A stretch of 64,000 bases of DNA from Rhizopus sp. PT2906 (lineage: Eukaryota; Mucoromycota; Mucoromycetes; Mucorales; Rhizopodaceae). Positions 33,290 to 45,036 of the stretch are shown piece by piece (the first letter of the stretch is position 1; each line of letters starts with the position of its first letter). Under the pieces are notes generated by a model, which had not been told where the DNA came from, did not search any database, and saw only the letters and a program-made list of their open reading frames with translations. The translations under genes were made by a program, and so were the position numbers. The stretch spans positions 1 through 64,000 of the forward strand of contig JAMYHX010000122.1 in NCBI GenBank assembly GCA_025529335.1. Reading direction: 5' to 3'.

Positions 33290-36200
33290 ATGCTAACAAA
33301 AAGAGTAATACAAGATAAAAAAGTGTTCAACCATACCTTTAACTTGTTTATTAATAGGAATTCAAGGCAAAATATAAGCCCATTAAAAAAATAAACCTTC
33401 CGAAATGGCAATTCAAACCTTCGATTCAAAGAATAATCAGGCGTCAGGTGTCAGCCACAGGAAAAGTATCTTATGATGTCCAATTTCAAAATAAACAGAC
33501 AGCCATCGTATGTTCAATCGCATATATACTTTGTGTGTACTTATTAACATTTCTGAAAAAGATACCTGCTCGTCATTTACAAGATCTCTACCACGACATG
33601 ATTGAAGAATATGAATTGAATGCTTTTAGAAGAGAGGAAAAGAGAGAAGAAAATATAAGGCAAGAAAAGAGACGATCAAGGCGACTTGTTCAAAGATACG
33701 AATCATCAGACGATGAATACACATCAGATGACAGTAACGACGACAATGAGGAACCAGTCACTTCAACCACCCGCAGCGGTCGAATTCAAATAGCTCCCAA
33801 AACATATGATAAAGAGTTTTATGCCATACTCAACCATAAAAAGGAGAGCAACGAAAAATTTTATCATGTTCCACTCTACTCTGACGACTTTATAGATCAA
33901 CACGCCGACATCTGTTTTCGTTGCCGTAAACCAGGATATCCTAATGGTCCAAAGAACGATACTGTCGAAATCTCAACGGGCCCTGAACGCGCTAGAACAC
34001 GTCTGTTGATGTGTAATACGTGCTCTCTTTCTTGTCACAACAATTGCTTACCCACCAAACCTAAGCTCGGTCTCAATGTGGTCACAGGCGCCTACAGCTG
34101 CACCAAATGTAGAAGTAAAAAGGATTATTGTATGATATGTGAGAAAGCGGCAGATAAGAATAATGATCAAGTTCTCTTACGATGTGGATCATGTTATCGA
34201 GTCCATCACCCAACTTGTGCGGATAAGAATGTCTTCCAAGACGGTATCTGTATTGACTGTGTTACCTACAGTAGTCGCCAGGCACATATGATTTTAGCAC
34301 AGCGAACAAATGATAAAAATCACAAAGAAATGCTCGTCAAATGGAAAAATACATCCTTTAATCACCTCGATTGGGTTCCTGCTACATGGTTACAATCCCT
34401 TCATACCATACTGCATAATAATTTTAGAAAAAAACACGGGACAGCAGATACTCGACTCAAAAATGGGCGTTATTTCCCCCAGGAATGGACAATGGTGGAA
34501 AGAATATTGAATGTAGAATGGGAAGATAAAGCAAACCAAAAGCCAAAACGGATATTTGCAGTGTTTAAGGACATGGATTATGAAGAAGGTATTACTTAAT
34601 TATATACACTTTGTGTATTATCTAATCCCTCTCTTCTTTAGCCATGTGGGATGAACCCCCTTCAGAGGATATGCCTGAACTATACACGCCTTACAAAGAG
34701 GCACTGGAACGATATATTAATGCATCCAAAGTACGCCCTCCACAAAAGATGAGGCAGTTAATTGCTGATATTAGAAAACTGGCAAATGCTGAAAAGTATG
34801 AATCACACGAAATCAAGACCCAACCTAAATACATCAACGGAGGTACACTCATGCCTCATCAATTAGAAGCTCTAAAGTAAGTATAAAAGTTACCAAGATT
34901 GAACTTACTCATCCTTTATAGTTGGTTGCTCTTTCAATGGGAAAACAAGCAATCGTGTGTCCTGGCCGATGATATGGGGCTTGGTAAAACTATTCAAATC
35001 GTCTCCTTCTTACATGTCCTTTTCAGGAAATACAACATTTACCCATTCATTATTGTTGTTCCAAATAGTACAGCCACCAACTGGATTCGCGAGTTCCGAA
35101 AATGGGCGCCTGAATTAGTTGTCGTGCCTTTCTTTGGCCTAGGTGCAAGCCGTAGATTAGCGTTGGATAACGAAATCTTTGACAAAAACATGAACTTGAA
35201 GTGTCACGCTATTGTGGCAACCTACGAGTCTATTCAAGAATCATCCAAACTACAAAACATCTTTTGGCCTGTCATGGTTGTGGATGAGTCTCAACGCTTA
35301 AAAAATGATGAATCACAGTTGTTTAGATCATTATGTCGATTCAATAAGGACCATTCGGTCTTGTTGACAGGTACTCCTTTACAAAACAACTTGAAGGAAC
35401 TGTTCAATATTATGAACTTTATTCGACCTGATGAATTCGAAGGTACTCAGGCTGAAAACTATGAGGAACTGACACGTGAGCAAGTAGAAGAACTGCACGG
35501 CCGACTGAGACCTTACTTTTTGAGACGAACCAAAGAGGAGATTCTCAAGACGTTACCTCCCAAGTACGAGATTATTGTGCCCTTGTCTATGACCCCTCTA
35601 CAAAAGGAAGTGTACAAATCATGCCTTAGTCGGGATATTGAAAGTATCCTGGGCACTAATGCGTACAAGCGATCCAAAGGACTTGCATCTATTTTTATGA
35701 ACTTGCGTAAAGTCTTGAACCATCCCTACTTGATTGATGGAGTTGAGACACCTCAGTCCACACCAGAAGATACCCAGAAAGCTATGATTGACGCTTGTGA
35801 AAAGCTCAAGTTCTTTCACCAGATGTTACCCAAGCTTCGTTCTCAAGGACACCGTGTACTCGTGTTTTCGACCATGACGCGTGTACTTGACGTGATTGAC
35901 GACTACTTGACACATGAAGGGATTCCGTTTGCTCGTTTGGATGGATCAGACAGCGAAAGAGAGCGTGTTCGCAGCATTGATGCATTCAATGCGCCTAATT
36001 CCAACTTGGACGTATTTTTGCTCTCTACGCGTGCTGGCGGTGTAGGCATAAACTTGGCCACGGCTGATACTGTCATCATCTGGGACTCAGATTTCAACCC
36101 TTACGCGGATTTGCAGGCTATCAGTCGTGCGCATCGTATTGGACAAAGAAACATGGTCTTGATTTATCGCTTCATGACACGACTCTCCGTTGAGGAACGA

Positions 36201-38214
36201 ATTTTGCAAATCGGCAAGAAAAAGATGGCTTTGGAGCACGTCGTAGTGGAAAAGATGAAGTCAGTAGAGGACGATATTGAAGATATCGAGTCAATTCTAA
36301 AATTTGGCGCACAGGCTCTGTTTGAGTCTGATGATTCTACCGATATCACGTACGATTCTGCAGCTATTGACAAGCTACTGGACCGTGACCAGTATAAAGC
36401 AGCAGCGGAAGCACAAAAGGAAAGAGAAATAGTAGAGTCTGAAAAAAGAAAAAACTTTAGTTTCTCATTTGCCAAAGTGTGGAAGGCAGGGGGTGGCACG
36501 GAAGATTTGCAGGAAGAGCCAGATGACGATGCGGCTCGCGCTGATTTTTGGGAAAAGTTCTTGCAAAACAAACAGGAAGAGATTGAACGTAAAAATGCCG
36601 AGAAGAAACTGCTTGCTCAGAATCTTGGAAGGGGCGCACGTAAGCGTGCCAAAGTTGTAAGATTTTTTATGCTGTCACTGTGTAGATCAAAACTAACTAT
36701 TATCACACAAGTCTTATAACGAAAAGAATCTTAATGATGCAGCCATTAAAAAATCAAAGAAAGTAAAAAAAGATGATAAGGGAATGGAAAGCGATACAGA
36801 ATACTTGTTTAGCGATAGAGAAGATGAAGATATTACTGAGCTTATGGAGACAGAAACCTTGGGAGATTTGGTTGTTTCCAATTCTGCCCCGTCAGAGGAA
36901 CCCGTAAAGCTAAAGAAACCAAGAAAATTGAGAGCCAAAAAGGGTCAACCAAATACAGAGTCAAAGCCAGGACCTCAACTTGAGATTGTTGATGAAAATG
37001 AATATACCAAGATGCTAGTTATGAGACAACAATTAGAGCATGATAGAAGAGAGCAGAGAATGAGAGAAGAGCAAATGCGAATGGAACAGATGAGACAGGA
37101 AAGTATTCGACAAGAGCAAATACGAGTACAGCGTTTCCTTCAAATCCCATCTTTACAGCCAACACCGGGCACCCCTCCAAGAGTGGATATAAATTATGCT
37201 GTGCGACTTTCTGAGATTGTACAATCTTATTTTGTAAAGCACAGTGAAGTGGTGCAGAGCTATCTCATAACCTGTGGTCAGCAGAAAATTCCAAAACCTG
37301 TTTATGATACATCAGTCAATGCTTCTCTTACACAATTGGGCTCCACAATTTATAAAGAATTTGAAACAGCAATCAATATGGAGATAGAAGAATGGAAAAA
37401 AGTAGGAGCAGAGAAAAATATACTTGACTCGTATGTCCATGCTAAACGAGTAACCTTCAAAAGTATATTTGAAGCTGCAATGACTCAATTCCATCAATGG
37501 AAGTCGCACAATGAGCCACTACTCATCATCATGGGAAATAACCATGGAGATTCGGAAAAAATACATAGAGAACAAGGTACGCGTACATTTCAACAGGCTC
37601 TCTCTCAAGGAATCAACAGAGCAATTACGGGAGTCAACACAAACAGGCATTCTCAGCCTGCATCTGTCCCGCAAGTGTCCTCTCCAGCTGCGCCTCAAAA
37701 ACTCTCCTCAGTCGTATCACAATTTCTATCGCAGGCTACTCCGCAATTTTTATCACAGATAGTTTCTGCAGCTGTCAACCGCCAGGCCACCCAGCCTATT
37801 CCTCATCCTACATCGCAACCAGTCTCCCCAGTTAAATTACAGTCTTCCTCTCAGCCGCAACGACATCAACCTGCTCAAACTCTCGCTGAGGCTTTTCCAC
37901 AAATTTTTGCTAAAGCTAAAGCTACTTCTTCTTCCATTGCTCAACCTGCATCTCAGTCCGCATCACAACCTATCTTTCGGGTTGCCACACAACCCGTCTC
38001 ACAAATTGCCCCTTTCCCTGTTTCGGATCCAGTAGCCAAAGAAAAGAAAACTAATAGTGTTGTAAACCCTATTGTGATTGATGAAGTTAGTGATAGCGAA
38101 AATGATCACACTCAGTCTAATTTCTTTTTCATGCAATCTAAGATTGCAACCTCTTCTCAGGCTTCCACTCCTTCTCGGTCTACGACAAGTGAAATAAAGC
38201 TTGTTAAATTTTAA
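33290..38214 (+). CDS. CHD3/Mit1-like chromatin remodeller (PHD, chromodomain, SNF2 ATPase)
   Basis: Six exons: 33290-33304, 33358-33507, 33562-34588, 34642-34876, 34922-36656 and 36712-38214, about 1554 residues. The 54-base segment 33508-33561 stays in frame if unspliced, but has GTATGT, a TTAAC branch site and AG; splicing gives a Tudor-like YDVQFQNKQTAIIPARHLQ. Next come two cysteine-rich PHD-type fingers (about 172-290; CFRCRKPGYPNG, CMICEKAADKN), a chromodomain (MLVKWKNTSFNHLDWVPATW, about 310-335), and an SNF2 ATPase (about 470-930) with motif I DDMGLGKT, II DESQ (not DEAH), III LTGTPLQNN, and V/VI RAGGVGIN and QAISRAHRIGQ. The tail is Gln/Ser/Pro-rich with SQPVSQP-type repeats. This architecture matches the NuRD/SHREC remodellers that slide nucleosomes for heterochromatin silencing. 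The exact start is inferred from a 53-base intron after MLTKR. Confidence 0.85.
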
Positions 38215-38853
38215 TGCTTGTAACTAGATCCAAATCTTAATTGACTCTGGTTTATTCCGAATATTAATTAATTGCATTCATTTAAAACCTTACAAAGATG
38301 GAGCTTCAACTCGTGAAAGCCAAATATTTATTTTTAATAAAGCATTCAATAGATGTAATACATGTATTTGATGTCGGTCATACAGCGTCTAGTGCACCCT
38401 TGTAGTTTTACACCACATGTGCCTTTTTTTCCACTGTGAATTGTTTATTTGCTGGAATAGGCCAAAGAATAACAAAGCATCCATCTCACTTTGGAACTCT
38501 GTTATTCTTACATAAGCAAGTACCTGCATATACTACGTCTTGGAAGATACATGCTTCAAGGAATGTTTTCTTTGGTTACTATTGCAATTCCAGACGCAAT
38601 AGATTACTGCAAATTCATTAAATTGAACAAGCTATTTACAAAATGACCACATAAGTTCCTTTAAAATAAAGTTGAATTTACAGTACAAAATGATGAAATG
38701 TAAACATTAAAGAATCAAGTTTATTATTATATGTTGCCGTGCTGATATAAGGAATTAAAGGGGGGGCTTTGAAGGGGTGGGGGGAATAGCTTGAAATGAG
38801 ATTTATATGTGATATAGTTGAATATCGGTTGAATGAACAAAAAAAGAGAGGAT
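38215..38853. other. Convergent intergenic region
   Basis: 3' flanks of the remodeller and the GDP-mannose pyrophosphorylase gene. A 61-codon frame at 38436-38621 has no recognisable character. A G-rich patch (about 38759-38783) lies near the minus-strand gene end. Confidence 0.45.
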
Positions 38854-40098
38854 TTACATGATAATTTGAGGTTCTGTAATGTTGGAAGAGATTCCCTTAT
38901 GAGGCAAGATGGAGCCTCCGTTGATGTATATTTCATCATTTACTGTAACGTCATCACCCAAGACAGAGCAGCCTTCAATACGTGACCAGCGTCCGACAGA
39001 AGAATGCCATCCGATGATGCTTGAGTTAACCCAGGCAAAATCCTTGACTTGTACGCCTTCCAAAATAACACAGCGCTGAAGACGAACACCATCGCCTATG
39101 ACGACATTAGGACCAATGACTACGTTCGGACCAATTCGACAATCCTTTCCGATCTTTGCAGTAGGATGAACCATGACGTTGCCCTTATGAATGTATGGAC
39201 CGTTTGCAAGTGACTCGGGTTGCTTCTTGGCCAAATGAGATAAATATAAACAGGTGCCAGTCAAGAAGTCCTTGGGTTGTCCAACATCCATCCAGAAGCC
39301 TTCGAGATCAAATGTATGAAGTTGGCCTTCTTCAGCTACATAAGGAAATACTTCTTTTTCAATCGATGTGGGTCTCAGCTATAGAATCGCTTGTCAGTCT
39401 CTCACAACACGTTCCAATCACAAAACTAACTTACCTCAATTCTATCCAAAACAGCAGGGGACAAGATGTACATGCCAGCATTAATCTTGTTAGAAATAAA
39501 TTCCTTGGGCTTTTCAACGAATCGTTCAATCAATGAAGAGCTTGGACGGTTGACGACGACACCATACTTGGAAGGATCATCGACCTTTGTTACAGCAATT
39601 GTACCTTCACCGCCATGTGCCAAGTGGAAGTCACGTAATTGCTCAAAAGGATAATCACAAATCACGTCACTGTTGAGTACAAAGAAGGGTGAATCATCTT
39701 TGGCAAGGATTTCTCTAGCTAAGGCAAGTGGACCTGCTGTACCAAGAGGCTCTGTCTCGACAGAAAATGTAATTTTGACATTATATTGCTTTTCATATTC
39801 CTTCAAGGCAGCCACCATGATCTCAGGACGATAGTTGACAGCTAATACGATGTCTGTTACACCAGCCTATACCACCATTAGATGCAATAAAAAAAAAACA
39901 CTCGTTATTTCTTACCTTGGCCAAGTTTTCGATTTGATGCAAGATCATGGGCTTATTGGCAAACTCGACAAGTGGCTTAGGAAGAGTAAGCGTGAGGGGT
40001 CTAAGACGAGTACCAAAACCTAGGATGGCTAAGTAACGCCTTTCTTTTCTTTAATCCTCCAGTCATAACTTACCTCCAACAAGAATAAGTGCCTTCAT
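38854..40098 (-). CDS. PSA1: Mannose-1-phosphate guanylyltransferase (GDP-mannose pyrophosphorylase)
   Basis: Four exons on the minus strand (40074-40098, 39916-40019, 39435-39866, 38854-39378) encode 361 residues, the same length as yeast Psa1. The nucleotide-binding signature is MKALILVGGFGTRLRPLTLT with KPLVEF. The active-site block is FFVLNSDVICDYPF, and FVEKP holds the catalytic-site Lys. The last third is a left-handed beta-helix of hexapeptide repeats (AKIGKDCRIGPNVVIGPNVV). The enzyme makes GDP-mannose from GTP and mannose-1-phosphate in the cytosol and feeds protein glycosylation, GPI anchors and the cell-wall mannan and fucan of Mucorales. A TATAAATA lies 66 bases upstream (40164-40171). 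The first exon ends only 25 bases after the start. Confidence 0.96.
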
Positions 40099-40532
40099 AT
40101 TTATTAAATTGAATAAAGAATACCAAAGAAAGAAGAGAAAGAAAAAGATGAAAGGTAAGAGCCTATTTATAGTTATTTTGCAGGAACCAAAATTTTCGTA
40201 ATACACATAACTGAAATTCCCGCTCTTTTGTAGATCCCTTTTGTCCATTTTTTAAATACAGAAAAGCACTAAATAAAACACATGCTTGGCACTATGATGA
40301 ATATATTAATTACTCTCTTGTCAAATCCATCAAAAAAAGCTTCTCTTTTATCTTGCTATGCTGTATTATTTCTTTAGATGAACATTTGATCCACAATACA
40401 AAATTCATATATCAACTAACAGAAAAAAAGGGAAGGCTTTCTTGATTACTATATTTGGTCTTAACCGCATTCTCTCTCTCTCTCTCTCTTTCTATTTGTT
40501 TCTATTTCTTTTTATTGATGTATGAGTGATGG
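40099..40532. other. Intergenic region between head-to-tail minus-strand genes
   Basis: Promoter of the pyrophosphorylase gene (TATA at 40164) and 3' flank of the surface-protein gene. A CT dinucleotide run lies at about 40474-40489. Confidence 0.55.
40164..40171 (-). promoter_or_regulatory. TATA box of the GDP-mannose pyrophosphorylase gene
   Basis: TATAAATA on the minus strand, 66 bases before the ATG at 40098, followed by a purine/pyrimidine-biased leader. Confidence 0.5.
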
Positions 40533-41506
40533 CTATGCTAATAAGGATGAAAGGATAATAATGGATGTAGAAATAGATATTCCAAAGGTAATTAATAATG
40601 GCATCATAGATTCATGGAATGATCTTCCTACACCTAAATAACACGTAGGACAAAACATGGCTATTGATAAAAAAGTTACATCAGTGACCCTTTTTTTTTT
40701 TTTTAGAAACAACTTACAGTCTGTTCGACCAACATAAGCTTCCGTCGAATACATTGCCACAACTAATCTGGAATCAGGCATAAGCCAACCAGGACTAGGA
40801 AACGCTTTTGGTCCTCGTTGGTCATATACCCAAACGGTATAATACCCCACCATCAGGGGTGAGCTGGCAGGTAAATGGGCTATATCCCAGTGAGCTGAGG
40901 TAGCTGTACCTGGTACAATGGCTGCGGTATATGTTTGCTTTTGAGGATTTGCTAGGGCAACAGTCAGATTGGCAGGTTGTACCTTGAGAGCATTGGGATC
41001 GACAGTCCATTCGAACGTAATGTTGGATACACCAATCTTGTAAAGCGGAGGAAACGTCTGGTTCGGAATCGGCTTTTTCCACGTAAGGTAAGCAGGTGGA
41101 ATATCATTTGAGAATGAGGCAGAAGTTGGTTTGCCCACAAATGGATTAGCATTATTGACTGACTGTGTGGCGTTGACCTGTGTACTGTTCGACATCAACA
41201 CGGATGCTCCTGTTGTTGCTGTGCCCATGGCTGTATTGGGTGCTGTCATGGTTGCTGTTGGTGCCGGCTGTTGTTGGCCAGCGACTGCTCCAGAAGATGT
41301 CTGTGCAGCTTTTAATAAAAAGAAATATCAATACATGTATTATAAAAACTCTCAAGTTTTACCTATTTCGTCAGCTACTGTTTATGAGTCATGGTTCTAT
41401 TGTTTTCTTTATCTTTATTCTTACCTCTTTTGATATAAATAGATTGTTCTGCGTTTACTAAAATTAGAGCAAGTAATAGTAATGATAAGCTAGCATATAT
41501 TTTCAT
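40533..41506 (-). CDS. Secreted, probably GPI-anchored surface protein
   Basis: Four exons on the minus strand (41425-41506, 41363-41377, 40718-41308, 40533-40633), 262 residues. It starts with a signal peptide (MKIYASLSLLLLALILVNAE). A Gln/Pro/Thr/Ser-rich, N-glycosylatable linker (NSTQ, NATQ) follows, then a compact domain of about 130 residues beginning PPAYLTWKKPIPNQTFPPL and ending with a Cys in AYVGRTDC. This pattern recalls the fungal DUF7137 family of cell-surface proteins (name from memory, not checked). The C-terminus is a hydrophobic tail (LLITFGISISTSIIILSSLL) with small residues before it, fitting GPI attachment or a membrane anchor. Exon 2 is a 15-base microexon (VADEI with its flanks), inferred from phase and flanking AG/GT, and should be treated with care. 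Location: cell wall or outer plasma membrane. Confidence 0.75.
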
Positions 41507-41682
41507 TAGACTTGTCTATATGTATACTACAAAAAGAAAAAGAAAAAGAAGATTTATATATCGCTCTCCTTATTTATATACAAGCAAGGAGCTTATATAA
41601 AAGAGGGGGGAAGTTTGTTGAATGCAGTAAAACGGAGTAAGTAAAGGGGGTGAGGATATATATATATATATATATAGTCAGT

Positions 41683-43739
41683 TTATTTATAATAAACATT
41701 TAGTTGTGTCAACTGTACATCATGTATCTGCGCTAAACCACCTGTACTGGCTGTGAACCCTATCCATGCTTGCTTCGATTGTGGATAGTTTAAATAGTCT
41801 AGTGTATTTAGGCAAACGTCCAATACTTGAATATACTGATTTTTATCCCTCAAACCGACTTGGACTCCATCACGATCAAGCTGTACCTTTATATGAATCC
41901 ACTGCCCTGTAGCCAAGGACGGAATAGAAGACGTATGGCCGAGCGAGTAATCATGGTGAGCGGAGTTTGGAAATGGCGGCTTTCGAGCATGGACACTAAT
42001 ATGGTTCCCTGAGGGATCTGCGCATCTATCAGAACTACAAGAACGAGGGTAAGAACACACGGGCAACCTTTGTAGCAAAATGCTACCTTTGATATGTATC
42101 AAACTCAACAGCCACACACTGTCTGATACCTCCGTAACCTAACTGACAACCGCCTTCTCCCAAAGCGTCTTTACCAACCGTTTGAACCACAAATGCCAAA
42201 CCATCGGCGCCATTACCAATGATGCGTAGAGCAAACTCAACTTCAATGCCTTTTATATCTGTAAGGTCAACTGATTCTGGATGATAAAAGGCACCTGTTT
42301 GATCTGTCGTGTTGTCCGTTAGACGAATGATGGTTGAATCCAATTGTCTACAAGAGCCAAGTAGAGTAAAGCTGTGAAGAGAGCGTGTTTCCTTTTTTAA
42401 ATCATCTCCTTGTTCACCACGCATCTGTCTCCATTCTACGGAACCTTGATGTAATTAATCAGATTAAGCAAAAACAGAAACAAGAATCAAAAAATCCTAC
42501 CACTCTGTCTACCCACGAGTTCATCCTCTTTTATCATTCTTTTTGCACCCATTTCTTCCAACTCTAATAGCTCCCTTACTCTCCTTTGATTCAACTCTTT
42601 TTTCTTTTCCAAGCTAAACGATTGCTGCCTTATCTGAGTCAGGTCATCTAAAAACTATAAACACCCTTAGCTCTTAGTATTATTTTATTTACAACTGTTT
42701 ACCAGTGCCAGCTCGATTTCACGCACTTGTTTGCGTCTTTGTAAAACGACTGGCCAATCCCTCGTGTACCGTTTGGTGACATCTAAAGCTTCTGCAGTTG
42801 AAAATGCAATACAATAACTTAATTTCTTGCCCCAACCGAGACTGTACAGTAAAGGCTACCGATCAGCCCGGAATCAAAGTTAGAATGTATCCAAGAAATA
42901 ACATATAGTTTCCTTACTCTATCCCAAGCATCTTCACATGCATCGCAATGAATCCATCGTTGTTCAAATTCTGAATAAACTTCTGTCCAGACATGGTCTG
43001 TTGAATCATAAACAATGCGAGCCTCAGCTCCTACAGCTCTACAACAGAGTGTAAAGCACTTGAAGAACTGATAAATACGCATTATAAGCATAGAGCAATA
43101 TACTCACATTGGCCCATTCTCCACAACGACCGCGCCGTGTTTCCAATAATTTCCCTGGGTCACTATCCTCTCGTTGATTAGTCACTTGTTAATGAGTAGT
43201 TTTATATATGTATATATTTTTTACTTGTATCTAGGAAACCGTGTTATTTTAAAACAGGCTGTGCAGCGATAGGTTTCTACTCTATATGCATCGTATCGTC
43301 GCTCTTCGAGTGTTGGCATAACAATAGATTCCGACCGAGTTTCTTTCTATGCCAAGTTGAGTTTGTGTATGTCTTGTTTTTTAATGAAATCTTACATTGC
43401 AATGTTCACATGGTGGACTATTGACCCAAGTAAAAAACTCATTCTTAAACCAGTAAAGTAGTTTTTTAATAATAGTATCTTCCAGACAATTTTCAGGGTC
43501 TGCTTCGTCATAAAATCGTTGAATAGGTATCAGGTCCAATGCTCTTTCCTGAGTTTGAGAATATGTATAAGGCCCTTTAGTATAAATATAGTTTTTACCA
43601 ACAAGGCTGGATCCTCGTATTTAAATACGCCACTACCAAAGCTTTCCAGCTTTTTCAGAAACGGCCTGTTATTGTATTGAATACGTGATTTTAAAGTAGT
43701 TAACCACTGCTGAGTGATGTTGTAGACAATATCATCCAT
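41683..43739 (-). CDS. PNG1: Cytosolic peptide:N-glycanase fused to a C-terminal L-type lectin domain
   Basis: Nine exons on the minus strand: 43599-43739, 43396-43548, 43225-43346, 43108-43162, 42918-43058, 42703-42855, 42501-42654, 42087-42444 and 41683-42034, 542 residues. The first half is a transglutaminase-like PNGase. It has the zinc-site pairs PPCEHCN and RCTACF, the catalytic Cys in GRCGEWANCFTLCC, the His in DHVWTEVYS and the Asp in WIHCDACE, then LSYCIAFS. The enzyme cleaves N-glycans from misfolded glycoproteins during ERAD in the cytosol. After a charged helical linker (about 265-320), residues 325-542 form a legume-lectin-like sandwich, with GNGADGLAFVVQ, CVAVEFDTYQSSDRCADP and DPSGNHISVH giving the metal and sugar loop signatures. 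Choosing the acceptor 9 bases further in (TTCAAG) restores the invariant WANCFTL. Known PNGases carry PUB, PAW or no extra domain, so the lectin is unusual. Confidence 0.88.
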
Positions 43740-43848
43740 TGAGAAAAAAGAAAAGAAATAGGTTAGGTTACACACCAATGCCCTGAATGAGGCTCTTTAT
43801 TTTCAACCAATGAAAAAGAATAGACAACACAGTAACAAAGAGTTCATT

Positions 43849-44681
43849 TTATGGATTAGCTGTTTCGACTTTCCAATCGTTGGACTTAGTTGAGAGGGTA
43901 TAAACCTATCAAATAGAAAAAGAAAATGAATTAAAGATGTAGTTGCCATAGATACCCTATTACCATTCTTTTAGGTGGAAATATTGAATAATCCAAGTGT
44001 TCAACCTCAGTCACCTTGTAGATCAGTAAACATAGATTATCCATAGCAATATCCATATTCTTTATCTCCATCGGAATATCTGCTGATTTCGGTCGATCCC
44101 CTCTTGATGGCCAAGTAAAAGTGACTTTTGTTTTATCATCTAATTCATTCCATAACTGTATACGCTGGTTTTCCCAATAGTCATCATCTTCTGGTACCTT
44201 GGGAGGTGGATATCGAGTAACCTGATTAGGTGAAGAGGCGATATAAAACTTGCCCTTGAATAGATAATATTCTTGAGTAAAAGGCATGATCCTGATTTGA
44301 TTTAGCGTCATTCGAAATCAAGAAAAAGATGAACCATTTACCAAGTGATTCTACCATTCCTGTCTGATTTAATATCACCCATCAAGGTATGATCATTCAT
44401 GGCTAATAAAAACTTGAAGTATTGTAAATGATAATCTTTAAGAAATCCTTTGAATGAGAGACAATGCATTGAAATATCTCCAGATCGTCTCATGTTGGAC
44501 ATGGGCAAGTAGACTAGAAGAATAAAGTCAACCCGACTTGATTTATAACAATGACCATCAACTCACTTGGAGTAGTTTTGTTTGGGTAATTCTTTTTGTA
44601 ACTAGTCAGTAACGCGTGATTCCATGGAGGAGGTATAGTATCTTGATGTATTGTTGTAGGTGAACTAGGTGAAGACAACAT
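43849..44681 (-). CDS. FMN-binding PNPOx-like (Alr4036-type) protein
   Basis: Four exons on the minus strand (44567-44681, 44342-44513, 43964-44291, 43849-43905) encode 223 residues. The split-barrel flavin fold is visible: PPPWNHALLTSYKKNYP, SGDISMHCLSFKGF, HTLMGDIKSDRNGRITWIM, then YYLFKGKFYIASSP and EDDDYWENQRIQLWNEL. The last block (SIFPPKRMVYTLSTKSNDW) is conserved in the family. This is the pyridoxamine-5'-phosphate-oxidase-like group whose members bind FMN; few are characterised, so the substrate is unknown, and a PNP oxidase role should not be assumed. The stop lies 110 bases before the PNG1 start, on the same strand. It diverges from SIN3, whose ATG is 356 bases away. Confidence 0.75.
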
Positions 44682-45036
44682 TATTCAATAAAAATATAAA
44701 AGAAAGAAAAAAAGAGAGAGAAATGAAGAGACTAATTGCAATTAAAGAGTGTAACATGTCACAAATGTTTAATTTCTAAATCTTTACAATATCTTTTTAT
44801 ATGCACTCCTTTTGATAAGCCTTGTATAATTTCATAGTATGTTCTTTATTCTATTATAGAATGAGTTTATACAAGACGATCTTATAATATCTTAATCTTG
44901 CTTACACTGTTTATCTTTTGTATTAACAAATCAATTTTAAACACAGATAAGGAAAAGGGAAAAGGGGAAAAAGAACAGAAAAGATAAAAATTAAAATATT
45001 TATTCCTTTTTTTTTTTTTAATAACACATATAATCC
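44682..45036. other. Divergent promoter region (PNPOx-like gene / SIN3)
   Basis: AT-rich, with TTTATAT and TATTTATT elements and a poly-T run just before the SIN3 ATG. No coding content. Confidence 0.5.

Noticed and set aside
38436..38621. 61-codon frame 3' of the remodeller
   Set aside because: No coding character; inside a convergent intergenic region.
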